This document shows positions 16,419-24,346 of a stretch of DNA of 64,000 nucleotides, piece by piece. The position numbers and the translations under genes were made by a program. The notes below the pieces were generated by a model, which searched no databases, was not told the DNA's origin, and saw only the letters and a program-made list of their open reading frames with translations. The stretch comes from Verrucomicrobiales bacterium (GTDB lineage Bacteria > Verrucomicrobiota > Verrucomicrobiia > Verrucomicrobiales > DEV007): assembly GCA_016795505.1 (NCBI GenBank), contig JAEUHH010000050.1, forward strand, positions 1 through 64,000, in the 5' to 3' direction. How positions within the stretch are numbered: position 1 is the first letter of the stretch; each line of letters opens with the position of its first letter.

Positions 16419-18194
16419 ATGGCCGACACCGACCAGCGCCCAGAGGAAATCAGGCTCCGCGGCATCGGTGTCTCCCCGGGCATCGCGACGGCCGTGCTCC
16501 AGCTCACGGGCGAAGGCTTTGAAGAGCCGGAAACCCGTCCCATCCCCCGCGCGACGGTCGCCGTGGAGAAAGAGCGTCTCCTGACCGCACTCACCCGCAC
16601 CCGCGAGCAGATCACGGAACTCCGCAAAGCCATCGACCAGACCGTCGGGGCCGATCATGCGGGCATTTTCGACGCCCACCTGCTCGTGCTCGACGATGCC
16701 TCGGTGATCGAGGAGGTGGTGCGCACCATCGACACCCAGTTGATCAATGCCGAGAGCGCCTACTACCGTGTCATTGATCGCTATCTGGAATCTCTTCGTC
16801 GCATCGCCGACCCCTACCTGCGCGAGCGGGCCATCGATATCGAGGATGTCGCCCGCCGCGTGCTGAAGAATCTCCGCTGGCCCGGCGGCCCTCAGGGCCT
16901 GCGCGGCCTGGACCTGTCCCAGCCCAGCATCCTGGCCGCCCACGATCTGGTCCCCTCCGACACCGTGGTTCTGGACCGCGAACGGGTGCTCGGCTTCGCC
17001 ACCGAGGCTGGAAGCCCCACCTCGCACACGGCCATCATGGCCCGGTCGCTCAACATTCCCGCCGTCGTGGCCATCCACGATCTGTTGGAGCAGGTCCACC
17101 CCGGCGCACCGGTGTTGATCGATGGCTACCACGGACTGCTGATCCTTTATCCAACCGAAGCCACCGTCGAGGAGTACCAGACCCTCAAAAAGCGCGAGCG
17201 TCAGTTGCTGAAAAAGCTCAACAAGCTCCGCGACGCCGAGACAGCCACCTCCGACGGGCGGCGGATCACCCTCTCGGCGAACATCGAGTTTGTCGAGGAA
17301 TTGCCGGTCGTGAAAAGCCAGGGCGCCGAAGGAGTGGGCCTCTACCGCACCGAGTTTTTCTACCTGAACGAACAGGAATTGCGCAGCGAGGACAAGCAGG
17401 CCGAAAACTACACCCTCGCCGCCACCGCGCTTGCCCCACACGGTGTCATCATCCGCACGCTCGATGTCGGCGGCGACAAGCTCTGGCCGGAGCGCTACGA
17501 AGAGCCCGAGCCGAACCCCTTCCTCGGCTGGCGCGGCATCCGGGTGTCCCTCGCCCGGCCCGAAATCTTCAAGGCCCAACTCCGCGCCATCCTGCGGGCC
17601 AGCGCCCACGGCGAGGTCGGCGTGATGTTCCCCTTCCTCTCATGCATCGAGGAGCTTCGCGGTGCCATCCGGCTGCTGGATGAGTGCAAGGTCGAACTCG
17701 ACCGCGCGGGCATACCCTTTGACCCCGATCTCGAAGTCGGCGCCATGATCGAGATCCCCAGCGCCGCCCTGATCGCCGATGCCTTCGCCGCGGAAGTCGA
17801 TTTTTTCAGCATCGGATCGAACGACCTGATCCAGTACACCACCGCCGTGGACCGGGTCAACGAACGCGTCGCCAATCTCTACCAGCCCACCCACCCCGCC
17901 GTGGTCCGGCTGGTCCGCGACATCATCGATGCCGCCCACCGGCACCAGATCTGGGCCGGCATCTGCGGGGAAATCGCCGGCGACATCCTCATGACGCCGC
18001 TGCTCGTCGGCGCCCAGGTGGATGAACTCAGTGTCGGCGCCGCCCAGATCCTCCGCGTCCGACGCGCCGTTTCCCAGCTCGACGGGAATTTGTGCCGCGA
18101 TTTCCTCGACGAGGCGCTGAAACTCAGCGATGCCGCCTCCATCCACGCCCTCTGCCGCGGGATCGCGGAGGAAAAGTACCCCGAACTCCTCTGA
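16419..18194 (+). CDS. ptsI: PTS enzyme I (phosphoenolpyruvate-protein phosphotransferase)
   Basis: 591 aa, standard length without a GAF domain. The N-terminal HPr-binding helical domain is followed by the swivelling His domain (GFATEAGSPTSHTAIMARSLNIPAVV, phospho-His in TSHTAI) and the PEP-binding TIM barrel (GLYRTEFFYL, LDVGGDKLWP, NPFLGWRGIRVSL, FSIGSNDLIQYTTAVDR, GICGEIAGD with the catalytic Cys). In the barrel loop the usual MPM or MLPM run reads MFPFLSCIEEL. The ATG at 16419 is preferred over a TTG overlapping the ptsH stop. Last gene of the run. Confidence 0.95.
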   Translation: MADTDQRPEEIRLRGIGVSPGIATAVLQLTGEGFEEPETRPIPRATVAVEKERLLTALTRTREQITELRKAIDQTVGADHAGIFDAHLLVLDDASVIEEVVRTIDTQLINAESAYYRVIDRYLESLRRIADPYLRERAIDIEDVARRVLKNLRWPGGPQGLRGLDLSQPSILAAHDLVPSDTVVLDRERVLGFATEAGSPTSHTAIMARSLNIPAVVAIHDLLEQVHPGAPVLIDGYHGLLILYPTEATVEEYQTLKKRERQLLKKLNKLRDAETATSDGRRITLSANIEFVEELPVVKSQGAEGVGLYRTEFFYLNEQELRSEDKQAENYTLAATALAPHGVIIRTLDVGGDKLWPERYEEPEPNPFLGWRGIRVSLARPEIFKAQLRAILRASAHGEVGVMFPFLSCIEELRGAIRLLDECKVELDRAGIPFDPDLEVGAMIEIPSAALIADAFAAEVDFFSIGSNDLIQYTTAVDRVNERVANLYQPTHPAVVRLVRDIIDAAHRHQIWAGICGEIAGDILMTPLLVGAQVDELSVGAAQILRVRRAVSQLDGNLCRDFLDEALKLSDAASIHALCRGIAEEKYPELL

Positions 18195-18258
18195 GATTCT
18201 CAGGATTGACGAACACTCCCACGGCCCCGACTATCAGGCAGACCGAAAACTCCCCGGC

Positions 18259-19425
18259 ATGACCCACTCGCCCATCCATCGACGCCGCTTCTTGGCCACC
18301 TCGGCCGGGACCCTCGCGGCGTGGGCCGGCGCGACCACGGGCCGGGCAATTGACTTCCCTTTCCCCTCCCTGTTCAAGAAAAGCGGCGACGGACTTGAGG
18401 AAGTCACCCAGGCCCCCAGCGGCCCCGGCGGGCTCGCCATCACGCCGTCGGGAGATTACATCATCAGTTGCCACCAATTCTTCGACCCGACCTATCCCGT
18501 CCTGCGGCTGAACCGTGATGGCGTGTGGGAACCCTTCCCCGATCAGGTTTTCCTCCAACAGCAGGTCGACTCGGTGCTCGGCATCGTGTGCGACGCCAAC
18601 GGCATCGTCTGGATGCTCGACAACGGCCGCCGTCTCGGCACTCCCGCCAAACTCATCGGCTGGGACACCACCCAGGGCAAGACCGGCAAGCTCCACCAGA
18701 TCATCCCGCTGGTCGCCCCGTCCACGCTGCGCACCTCCTTCGTCAGGAATCTCGCCGTCGATCCCGAGGCGCCCTTCATCTACATCTCCGACCCCGCAGG
18801 GGGCGACGATGCCGCCATCATCGTGGTGGAGCGGACCACCGGTCTCACCCGCCGGGTCCTCCAGGGGCACTACTCGGTGAAGCCGGACCTGCGCATCGCC
18901 CTGAATCTCGATGGCCGCCCCGTAGAGGCCCGTAGCGCCGACGGACGCCCCGTGCAGCCACTGGCCGGAGTCAATCCCCTCATGGTCGACCGCAAGGGCC
19001 AGTGGTTGTATTTCGCCCCCATGCACGGCGGCACGCTCTACCGCGTCCAGACCCAATTCCTCCGCGATCCCAGCCTCGATCCCGTCCAGCTCGAGTCGAA
19101 GGTCCAGTCTTTCTCCGTGAAGCCGATCTGCGACAGCATCGCCATGGACGGACGGGGCAACATCTACTTCGGCGACATCGCCGGCAACGCCATCGGCTAC
19201 GCGACCCCCGAGGAAAACTACCTGAAATACCGCTATCTTGTGCAGGATGGCCGCCTCATCTGGCCCGGCGGGCTGACTTTCGGCACCGACGGGAAGCTGC
19301 ACTTCTTTTCCAACCAACTCCACCGCACCCCGATCTACAACGGCGGCAAGGATGTCACCGCGCCGCCGTTCGAGATCTTCCGCGCCAAGCCCCTGCCGGG
19401 CAAGGGCCTATGGCCAGTGAAGTGA
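18259..19425 (+). CDS. Tat-exported major royal jelly protein/yellow-like beta-propeller
   Basis: 388 aa. The twin-arginine signal HRRRFLATSAGTLAAWAG implies folded export. The mature part resembles the MRJP/yellow family: GIVCDANGIVWMLDNGR, FVRNLAVDPEAPFIYISDPAGG, AIIVVERTTGLTRRVLQGHYSV, FAPMHGGTLYRV, ICDSIAMDGRGNIYFGDIAGNAIGY and a C-terminal IWPGGLTFGTDGKLHFFSNQLH. In this six-bladed fold, relatives include SMP-30-type lactonases, but MRJP enzyme activity is mostly unproven. The gene is 64 bp after ptsI and convergent with a gluconate-type permease. Confidence 0.83.
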   Translation: MTHSPIHRRRFLATSAGTLAAWAGATTGRAIDFPFPSLFKKSGDGLEEVTQAPSGPGGLAITPSGDYIISCHQFFDPTYPVLRLNRDGVWEPFPDQVFLQQQVDSVLGIVCDANGIVWMLDNGRRLGTPAKLIGWDTTQGKTGKLHQIIPLVAPSTLRTSFVRNLAVDPEAPFIYISDPAGGDDAAIIVVERTTGLTRRVLQGHYSVKPDLRIALNLDGRPVEARSADGRPVQPLAGVNPLMVDRKGQWLYFAPMHGGTLYRVQTQFLRDPSLDPVQLESKVQSFSVKPICDSIAMDGRGNIYFGDIAGNAIGYATPEENYLKYRYLVQDGRLIWPGGLTFGTDGKLHFFSNQLHRTPIYNGGKDVTAPPFEIFRAKPLPGKGLWPVK

Positions 19426-19447
19426 CGGGAGCGGCCTCGGACCCGGA

Positions 19448-20959
19448 TCAGAAAACCAGGGCGAGCACCAGGCTCATCGCAAAGGCGGTGAAGCCCAGCA
19501 CCACCAATAGCGGCGTCCACGACTTCAACGCCTCCGTCTCGGTGAGACCACCCATCTTGGCAAAGATCCAGAAGCCGCTGTCATTCATCCACGAGCCCAC
19601 CAGCGAACCGCCACCGATCGCCGTGGCCAGCCACACCGGGGAGAATCCCAACTTGGCCGTCAAAAGGGCCGAAATCTCCGCCTGCGTCGTATCCGTTGGG
19701 ATCAGCATCGCCGCGATCATCGCCGAAGCGGTCATCATCGCCACGGTGCTCGATCCCTGGGCGATCTTCAGCAACACCGCGATGGCAAAACCGAGCACCA
19801 GCAGCCCCAGCCCACCGGCCGAGGCGCCGCCGAAGAGTTTCTCAATCGCCGGCCCGATCTCAGCCACTTTCAGCATGTCGCCAAAGGCCCCGCCCGCCGC
19901 GGTGATGAGGATGATCACGCCCGCGCTCATCAGCGCCTGCTCCACCGTGTGGGCAAAGACATCGCGGGTCGGACGGCACTGACGCACAAACGTCAGCATC
20001 GCCGCCGCCGCCGCGAGGAGCAGGGCCGAATTCGGATTGCCCCAGATCGCCGCATAGCTGTTCCATTTCACCAGCGCTTGATCCGAGTTCGCCAGAAAGC
20101 TCGCCGTCGCCTGGGTGATCGCCGCCTTGTCCGCCGGATCCAGCCCCAACGTGGCGACATGCTCGCGCGCCGCTGCCTTGGCGAAGTGGTCCAGCAGAGT
20201 GTTCGACGAAATCAACACTACCGGCAGCAGGATGGGCAGCAGGGACACCAACAACCCCGGCAACTGCTTCGGCTCGGCATGCGCCTCCTCGATCTCATGC
20301 TCCAGTTCCTCCTCACCCCGCGCCGCCCGCATCTCGATCGGCATCTTCCGATCGGCCCAGCCGGCAAACAACGAGCCCGCAACCACCGCCGGCAAGGCCA
20401 CCGCGAGACCGCCCAGGATCATTTGCCCAATGTCGATCCCCAGATTGCCCGCCATCGTCAGCGGTCCCGGCGTCGGCGGCACCAACGTATGGGTGACCGC
20501 ACCGCCTGCGGCGATCGCGAGGATGTATTTCAGATAATGCGTCTTCGTGCTCCGATAGAGCGACCGCGCCAGCGGCACCAACAGGTAGAAGACCGTGTCG
20601 AAGAAAACCGGGATACCCAACACAAATCCGCTCGTCGCCAGCGCCGGCGTGCTTCGTTTCTCACCGAATGCCGCCAGCGCCGATTTCACGATCCGTTGCG
20701 CCGCTCCACTCAGCATCATGCACTCGCCGATGATCGCCGCCAGACCCACCACGATCCCAAACTTCCCCGCCGCCGTGCCAAAAGCCGCCGCCACGCGCGC
20801 GATCTTGTCCCCCATCGGACCCGGCGCCAGCAGGCTCACCGCGATCGCCGAGACCATCAGAGCGATGAAGGCGTTCATCTTCAGCGAAATGATCAGGCCG
20901 ATCACAATCGCCACACCGACGAACAGGATAAAGAACGGGTCGTGCAGAAAGTCCATCAT
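19448..20959 (-). CDS. GntP family gluconate-type permease
   Basis: 503 aa and strongly hydrophobic, with 12 or more predicted membrane segments. GntP-family features include the N-terminal FFILFVGVAIVIGLIISLKMNAFIAL, the GIPVFFDTVFYLLVPLARSLYR block, the VPPTPGPLTMAGNLGIDIG block, and the C-terminal GGSLVGSWMNDSGFWIFAKMGGLTETEALKSW. Proton-driven uptake of a sugar acid (gluconate or similar) is the family role; the substrate is not readable. A charged insert of about 100 residues with a long cytoplasmic helix (EEELEHEIEEAHAEPKQ) lies in the middle. It may pair functionally with the facing beta-propeller gene. Confidence 0.9.
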   Translation of the reverse strand: MMDFLHDPFFILFVGVAIVIGLIISLKMNAFIALMVSAIAVSLLAPGPMGDKIARVAAAFGTAAGKFGIVVGLAAIIGECMMLSGAAQRIVKSALAAFGEKRSTPALATSGFVLGIPVFFDTVFYLLVPLARSLYRSTKTHYLKYILAIAAGGAVTHTLVPPTPGPLTMAGNLGIDIGQMILGGLAVALPAVVAGSLFAGWADRKMPIEMRAARGEEELEHEIEEAHAEPKQLPGLLVSLLPILLPVVLISSNTLLDHFAKAAAREHVATLGLDPADKAAITQATASFLANSDQALVKWNSYAAIWGNPNSALLLAAAAAMLTFVRQCRPTRDVFAHTVEQALMSAGVIILITAAGGAFGDMLKVAEIGPAIEKLFGGASAGGLGLLVLGFAIAVLLKIAQGSSTVAMMTASAMIAAMLIPTDTTQAEISALLTAKLGFSPVWLATAIGGGSLVGSWMNDSGFWIFAKMGGLTETEALKSWTPLLVVLGFTAFAMSLVLALVF

Positions 20960-21086
20960 GAGCGCGGAGCCTGACAGAATGTGCCGAAAATGACAACCCC
21001 GAACTCGCGTGAAGAAACGCCCTCAAGTCGATCAATCCCCCCCCACCGCAGCCGACAAACACGGCCCCACCACAGCGAACAGACTC

Positions 21087-21131
21087 GGCCCCAACGGGGC
21101 CACGCAAACCAGCCCAGGGTGAAACCCTGGG
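21087..21131. repeat. paired intergenic hairpins (ggccccaacggggcc and cccagggt-gaa-accctggg)
   Basis: Two short perfect hairpins lie 11 bp apart: 6-bp arms with an aac loop at 21087-21101, and 8-bp arms with a gaa loop at 21113-21131. The combination looks like an interspersed intergenic repeat type I associate with PVC-group genomes from memory. Only one copy is in this window. Confidence 0.6.
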
Positions 21132-21264
21132 AACCGGAACCAGAATACGACCGCGTTCTGAAGGAACGCCGCATCGCTGCTGCTTAGCCATGCGTCCCTC
21201 ATTTGAGGCCCGCTGCCTCAAAAGTTCTGACACCGGCCCCAAGAATGGCCCAGGCGAGTCCGTT

Positions 21265-21312
21265 TTCCGATGCAACAGGGTCCGATCGCCGATCCAACCC
21301 TGTTCCATCGGA
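21265..21312. repeat. palindromic interspersed element, copy 3
   Basis: TTCCGAT outer arm at 21265, AACAGGGT, centre GATCGCCGATC, ACCCTGTT, and outer arm ATCGGA ending at 21312. This is one of the most complete copies. The inner arms are palindromic apart from two positions. It lies in the GntP/M48 divergent region. Confidence 0.88.
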
Positions 21313-21404
21313 TTTCGCCGGGGAATGCCCGGGGCGGGTTCGCTTTCGAAAATCACCATCCCGCCGGAAGCCTGCCTGACTGTGGCATTCCCTTCGTCTT
21401 GCCC

Positions 21405-21433
21405 TTGCCCGACCGACTCGGAAATCGTATTTT
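21405..21433 (+). promoter_or_regulatory. candidate promoter close to start of M48 gene
   Basis: TTGCCC (21405-21410), 17-nt spacer, TATTTT (21428-21433), then 5 nt to the ATG at 21439. Implies a leaderless transcript if used. Confidence 0.35.
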
Positions 21434-21438
21434 ATTCG

Positions 21439-22233
21439 ATGCGCCAGACCTCCCCTCTCCCCTACCCCCTCTCCCTGCTTCTCGCCGGCCTCATTGCGGT
21501 GGCCTGCACGACCGTGCCCGATACCGGTCGGCAACAGTTCAATGTCCTGAATCCGGGCGAGGAGGCCCGGCTCGGCTTTACGGAGTTTGAAAAGATGAAG
21601 CAGAGCAAGGCCGTGTCGCGCAATCCGGCCTACAATGCCGCCGTGCAGCGGGTCGGCTCGCGCCTGTCTCAGGTGATGCCGGTACCCAACGCGCAATGGG
21701 AGTTTGTCGTCTTTGAAGACCCCACGCCGAATGCCTTCGCGCTCCCGGGCGGCAAGGTCGGCGTCCACACCGGCCTGTTTCAAATCACGCAGGACGATGC
21801 CGGTCTGGCCGCCGTGATCGGCCATGAGGTCGCCCACGTGGTCGCCAGACACTCCGGTGAACGCATGACCCAGGGTCTCGCCTCGGCTGCGACCGCCGCC
21901 ATCGCCAGCGAGGTGCTGCGGCGCAATACCGACATGGGCACCGCCGGACAGGCTGCCACCACGGCCGCCATCGGAGGCGCGGCCTTCCTCCATGTGCAGC
22001 GTTTCTCACGCCAGCAGGAACTGGAAGCCGATCAACTCGGCGCCCTTTACATGGCCAGGGCCGGTTACGATCCACGGCAGGCGATCGAGCTCTGGAAACG
22101 TTTCGCCGCATGGCGCCAACAGAACGGCGGCAGCCAGATGCCGGCCTTCCTGAGCACGCATCCGCTGGACGATGTCCGCATCGCGGAGTTGGAGCGATTC
22201 ATGCCCCGCGCCCTGACGGAATTCCGCGGCTGA
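21439..22233 (+). CDS. M48 family metalloprotease, lipoprotein
   Basis: 264 aa. A lipoprotein signal (LLLAGLIAVACTT, lipobox AVAC) places it in the periplasm or outer membrane. Peptidase M48 zinc site: IGHEVAHVVARHSGER (HEXXH) with the downstream third ligand in RQQELEADQLGALYMARAGYD. N-terminal NPGEEARLGFTEFEKMK and FALPGGKVGVHTGLF are typical of the LoiP/YcaL/BepA-like group lacking a TPR tail. Ends STHPLDDVRIAELE. Probable periplasmic protein quality control of outer-membrane proteins. The start is chosen because it begins the lipoprotein signal. Confidence 0.92.
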   Translation: MRQTSPLPYPLSLLLAGLIAVACTTVPDTGRQQFNVLNPGEEARLGFTEFEKMKQSKAVSRNPAYNAAVQRVGSRLSQVMPVPNAQWEFVVFEDPTPNAFALPGGKVGVHTGLFQITQDDAGLAAVIGHEVAHVVARHSGERMTQGLASAATAAIASEVLRRNTDMGTAGQAATTAAIGGAAFLHVQRFSRQQELEADQLGALYMARAGYDPRQAIELWKRFAAWRQQNGGSQMPAFLSTHPLDDVRIAELERFMPRALTEFRG

Positions 22234-22265
22234 ACGCGCCGTTCGCCTCCCGATCCCATCATTTC

Positions 22266-22868
22266 ATGCCAACAGGAGACGTGCGCGAGGAGAAGGCGGC
22301 GCTCCGCAGGCGGATGCGGTCAGCGCTGCGGGAGTTTGCCGCGACGGACGCCTGTCGGTCGGCCTCGGCCGCCATCCGCGGCCACCTGCTTCACCTGCTA
22401 CCCGAGGAGATGAGCCTCACCGGTCCGGGATCCGTCGCCGCCTTCGCCGCCCTGCCCGGCGAGCCGGATCTGCTGGCTTTGGTCGAATCGCTGCCGGGGG
22501 TCACCTGGACCTTTCCTCGTGTCGTGGGAGTCGATCTGGCCTTTCATCGAATCGAGCAGGAGCGCGACCTGATCGCCGCGTCCTTTGGCATTCGCGAGCC
22601 GGCCGATGATCGCTCGACCCGGCTGTCCATCGATGAAATCGCGGCTTTTCTTGTGCCCGGTCTGGCTTTCGATCCCCTGTCCGGCCGCCGACTGGGACGT
22701 GGCCGGGGTTTTTACGACCGCTCTCTGGCAGATGCCCGGCCCGGCGCGCGGTTCATCGGGGTCGGATTCGACTGCCAGATGACACCCGTCCCAGTGGAAG
22801 CCCATGACCAGTTGCTACACCTGATCGTGACCGAGTCCGGCGTGCACCGGGCACATGCCGAAGTTTGA
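22266..22868 (+). CDS. 5-formyltetrahydrofolate cyclo-ligase
   Basis: 200 aa. Converts 5-formyl-THF to 5,10-methenyl-THF with ATP. N-terminal EEKAALRRRMRSALREF, central AFAALPGEPDLLALVE and WTFPRVVG, then the diagnostic FLVPGLAFDPLSGRRLGRGRGFYDRSLA, and IGVGFDCQMTPVPVEAHDQLLHLIVTE. It starts 32 bp after the M48 stop, so the two are probably co-transcribed. A bidirectional hairpin terminator follows. Confidence 0.94.
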   Translation: MPTGDVREEKAALRRRMRSALREFAATDACRSASAAIRGHLLHLLPEEMSLTGPGSVAAFAALPGEPDLLALVESLPGVTWTFPRVVGVDLAFHRIEQERDLIAASFGIREPADDRSTRLSIDEIAAFLVPGLAFDPLSGRRLGRGRGFYDRSLADARPGARFIGVGFDCQMTPVPVEAHDQLLHLIVTESGVHRAHAEV

Positions 22869-22896
22869 CAGACTCGCCGAATCGGGAAAAACGAAA

Positions 22897-22935
22897 GGCG
22901 CGGCCTCCACGGGGGCCGCGCCTTCGCTTTTTTGC
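22897..22935. terminator. bidirectional hairpin terminator
   Basis: Nine-bp perfect stem ggcgcggcc (22897-22905) / ggccgcgcc (22914-22922) followed by ttcgctttttt. The plus-strand upstream side is A-rich (gggaaaaacgaaa), giving a U-tract in the other direction. It separates the convergent cyclo-ligase and DUF1501 genes. Confidence 0.8.
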
Positions 22936-22984
22936 CCTTCGGCGGGCTGGCTATGCCAACCACGGTTCCTCAAATTCTCCAAAC

Positions 22985-24280
22985 TCAGGCAAACAGATCC
23001 AACACCGGCTTGCCTTTGGAGGCAACGGTGAAGGGCCGCTTCGACGGGCTGTAAAGCACCTGATCGAGCGGCAGGCCGAGTGCGTGGGCAATGGTCGCAT
23101 TGAAATCCGCAATCTGCACCGGGTTCTCTTCCACGTTTTCGCCGCCCGCGTCGGTCTTGCCCCACACAAAGCCACCTTTGACGCCACCGCCCGCGAGGAC
23201 GGAGCTGAAGGCTTTCGGGTAGTGGTCGCGGCCGGCATTCTGGTTGATGCGCGGGGTGCGTCCGAACTCCGTGGTCAGGACGACGAGGGTGTCCTGGAGT
23301 TTGCCACGCTTGTCGAGATCGTCCAGCAGGGCGGCCATCGCCTGGTCGAGGACCGCGCAGCGCTCCGGGGCACTGACGAACACGTTGTTGTGCATGTCCC
23401 ACCCACCGTAGCTGACCTCGACGGCGCGCACGTCGTGCTCGATCAGGCGGCGGGCCAGCAGACAGCCCTGGCCGAAGGCATCGCTGCCATAGGCCTCGCG
23501 GGTGGCGGCGTCTTCCTGGCTCAGGTCGAACACCTGGAGGTCCCGGCTGGTCATGATGCGCACGGCGTCGTCATACATCTGCGTGTAGGCACGGACCTGC
23601 TTCAGGTTGTAACGGCCGTGGAATTCGGAGTCGAGTTCCTTCGCCATGTCGAGGCGGTGGGAGAAAGTGGCCTCATCCATGCCGCGACGCTTGGAATTGC
23701 GCAGGCCCGAATTCGGATCATTGATCGCGAGTGGCTCGAATTCCGGTTCGAAGAACCCGCCGCCACCATTGATGCGGCTGTCACCGCCGACGAAAACGGT
23801 GCCGGGGAGATTCGGATTCAGGCGCCCTTTGAATTTCTGAAGCCAGGCACCCATGCCGGGGTGACGAATGGTGGCCCGCTGCTCGTAGCTGGTGTGCATC
23901 AGGTAATTTCCCTGCTGGTGCGCCCCGGCGGTGGAAGTCAGTGACCGCACGATGGCCAGCTTGTCGGCATGGCGGGCCAGGCTGGGCAGATACTCGGAGA
24001 TGCGGATGTCGTCGACGTTGGTGCCGATGGTCTTGGTGAGGCCCTGATTCTCATGGCCCGGCTTGGTGTCGAACGTGTCCAGATGGGTCATCCCCCCGTT
24101 CATGTAGAGGTAGATGAGGTGCTTCGCGGCACCGGCCCGCTCGGCAAGACCGAGATTCGGCCCGAGGGCGGCGTGGGATGGCCGGGCGATCCCGAGAGCA
24201 CCGACCCCAAGAAAGGTCTTGGCAGAGGTCTCAAGGAAACGGCGGCGGGACGGATCATCTTTTTTGAGGAGCGCGTTCAT
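22985..24280 (-). CDS. Tat-exported DUF1501 protein
   Basis: 431 aa. Twin-arginine signal SRRRFLETSAKTFLGVGALG. The DUF1501 (sulfatase-like fold) core has KHLIYLYMNGGMTHLDTFDTKPGH, LPSLARHADKLAIVRSLTSTAGAHQQGNYLMHTSY, VGGDSRINGGGGFFEPE, RAVEVSYGGWDMHNNVF and VVLTTEFGRTPRINQNAGRDHYPKAFSSVLAGGGVKGG. Such genes are almost always paired with DUF1549/DUF1553 genes in Planctomycetota and Verrucomicrobiota; here that partner lies 66 bp upstream. Exported action on a polysaccharide or its sulfate esters is often proposed but not shown. Confidence 0.92.
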   Translation of the reverse strand: MNALLKKDDPSRRRFLETSAKTFLGVGALGIARPSHAALGPNLGLAERAGAAKHLIYLYMNGGMTHLDTFDTKPGHENQGLTKTIGTNVDDIRISEYLPSLARHADKLAIVRSLTSTAGAHQQGNYLMHTSYEQRATIRHPGMGAWLQKFKGRLNPNLPGTVFVGGDSRINGGGGFFEPEFEPLAINDPNSGLRNSKRRGMDEATFSHRLDMAKELDSEFHGRYNLKQVRAYTQMYDDAVRIMTSRDLQVFDLSQEDAATREAYGSDAFGQGCLLARRLIEHDVRAVEVSYGGWDMHNNVFVSAPERCAVLDQAMAALLDDLDKRGKLQDTLVVLTTEFGRTPRINQNAGRDHYPKAFSSVLAGGGVKGGFVWGKTDAGGENVEENPVQIADFNATIAHALGLPLDQVLYSPSKRPFTVASKGKPVLDLFA

Positions 24281-24346
24281 GGCTGGTGGGATGGACTGGG
24301 AGACTGGGTTGGTTTGAGAAATCCGATTGGGCTGGCAGCGATCAGG

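Larger units (their letters stand above)
20960..21438. other. 479-bp divergent intergenic region with two unrelated palindrome types
   Basis: No gene is supported between the GntP and M48 starts. It holds a pair of hairpins at 21087-21131 and palindromic element copy 3 at 21265-21312. Short in-frame openings here are Pro/Arg-rich and look non-coding. Confidence 0.75.

Noticed and set aside
21190-21438. Longer N-terminus for the M48 protein
   Set aside because: It runs through the palindromic element and lacks a signal; the lipoprotein signal starts at 21439.
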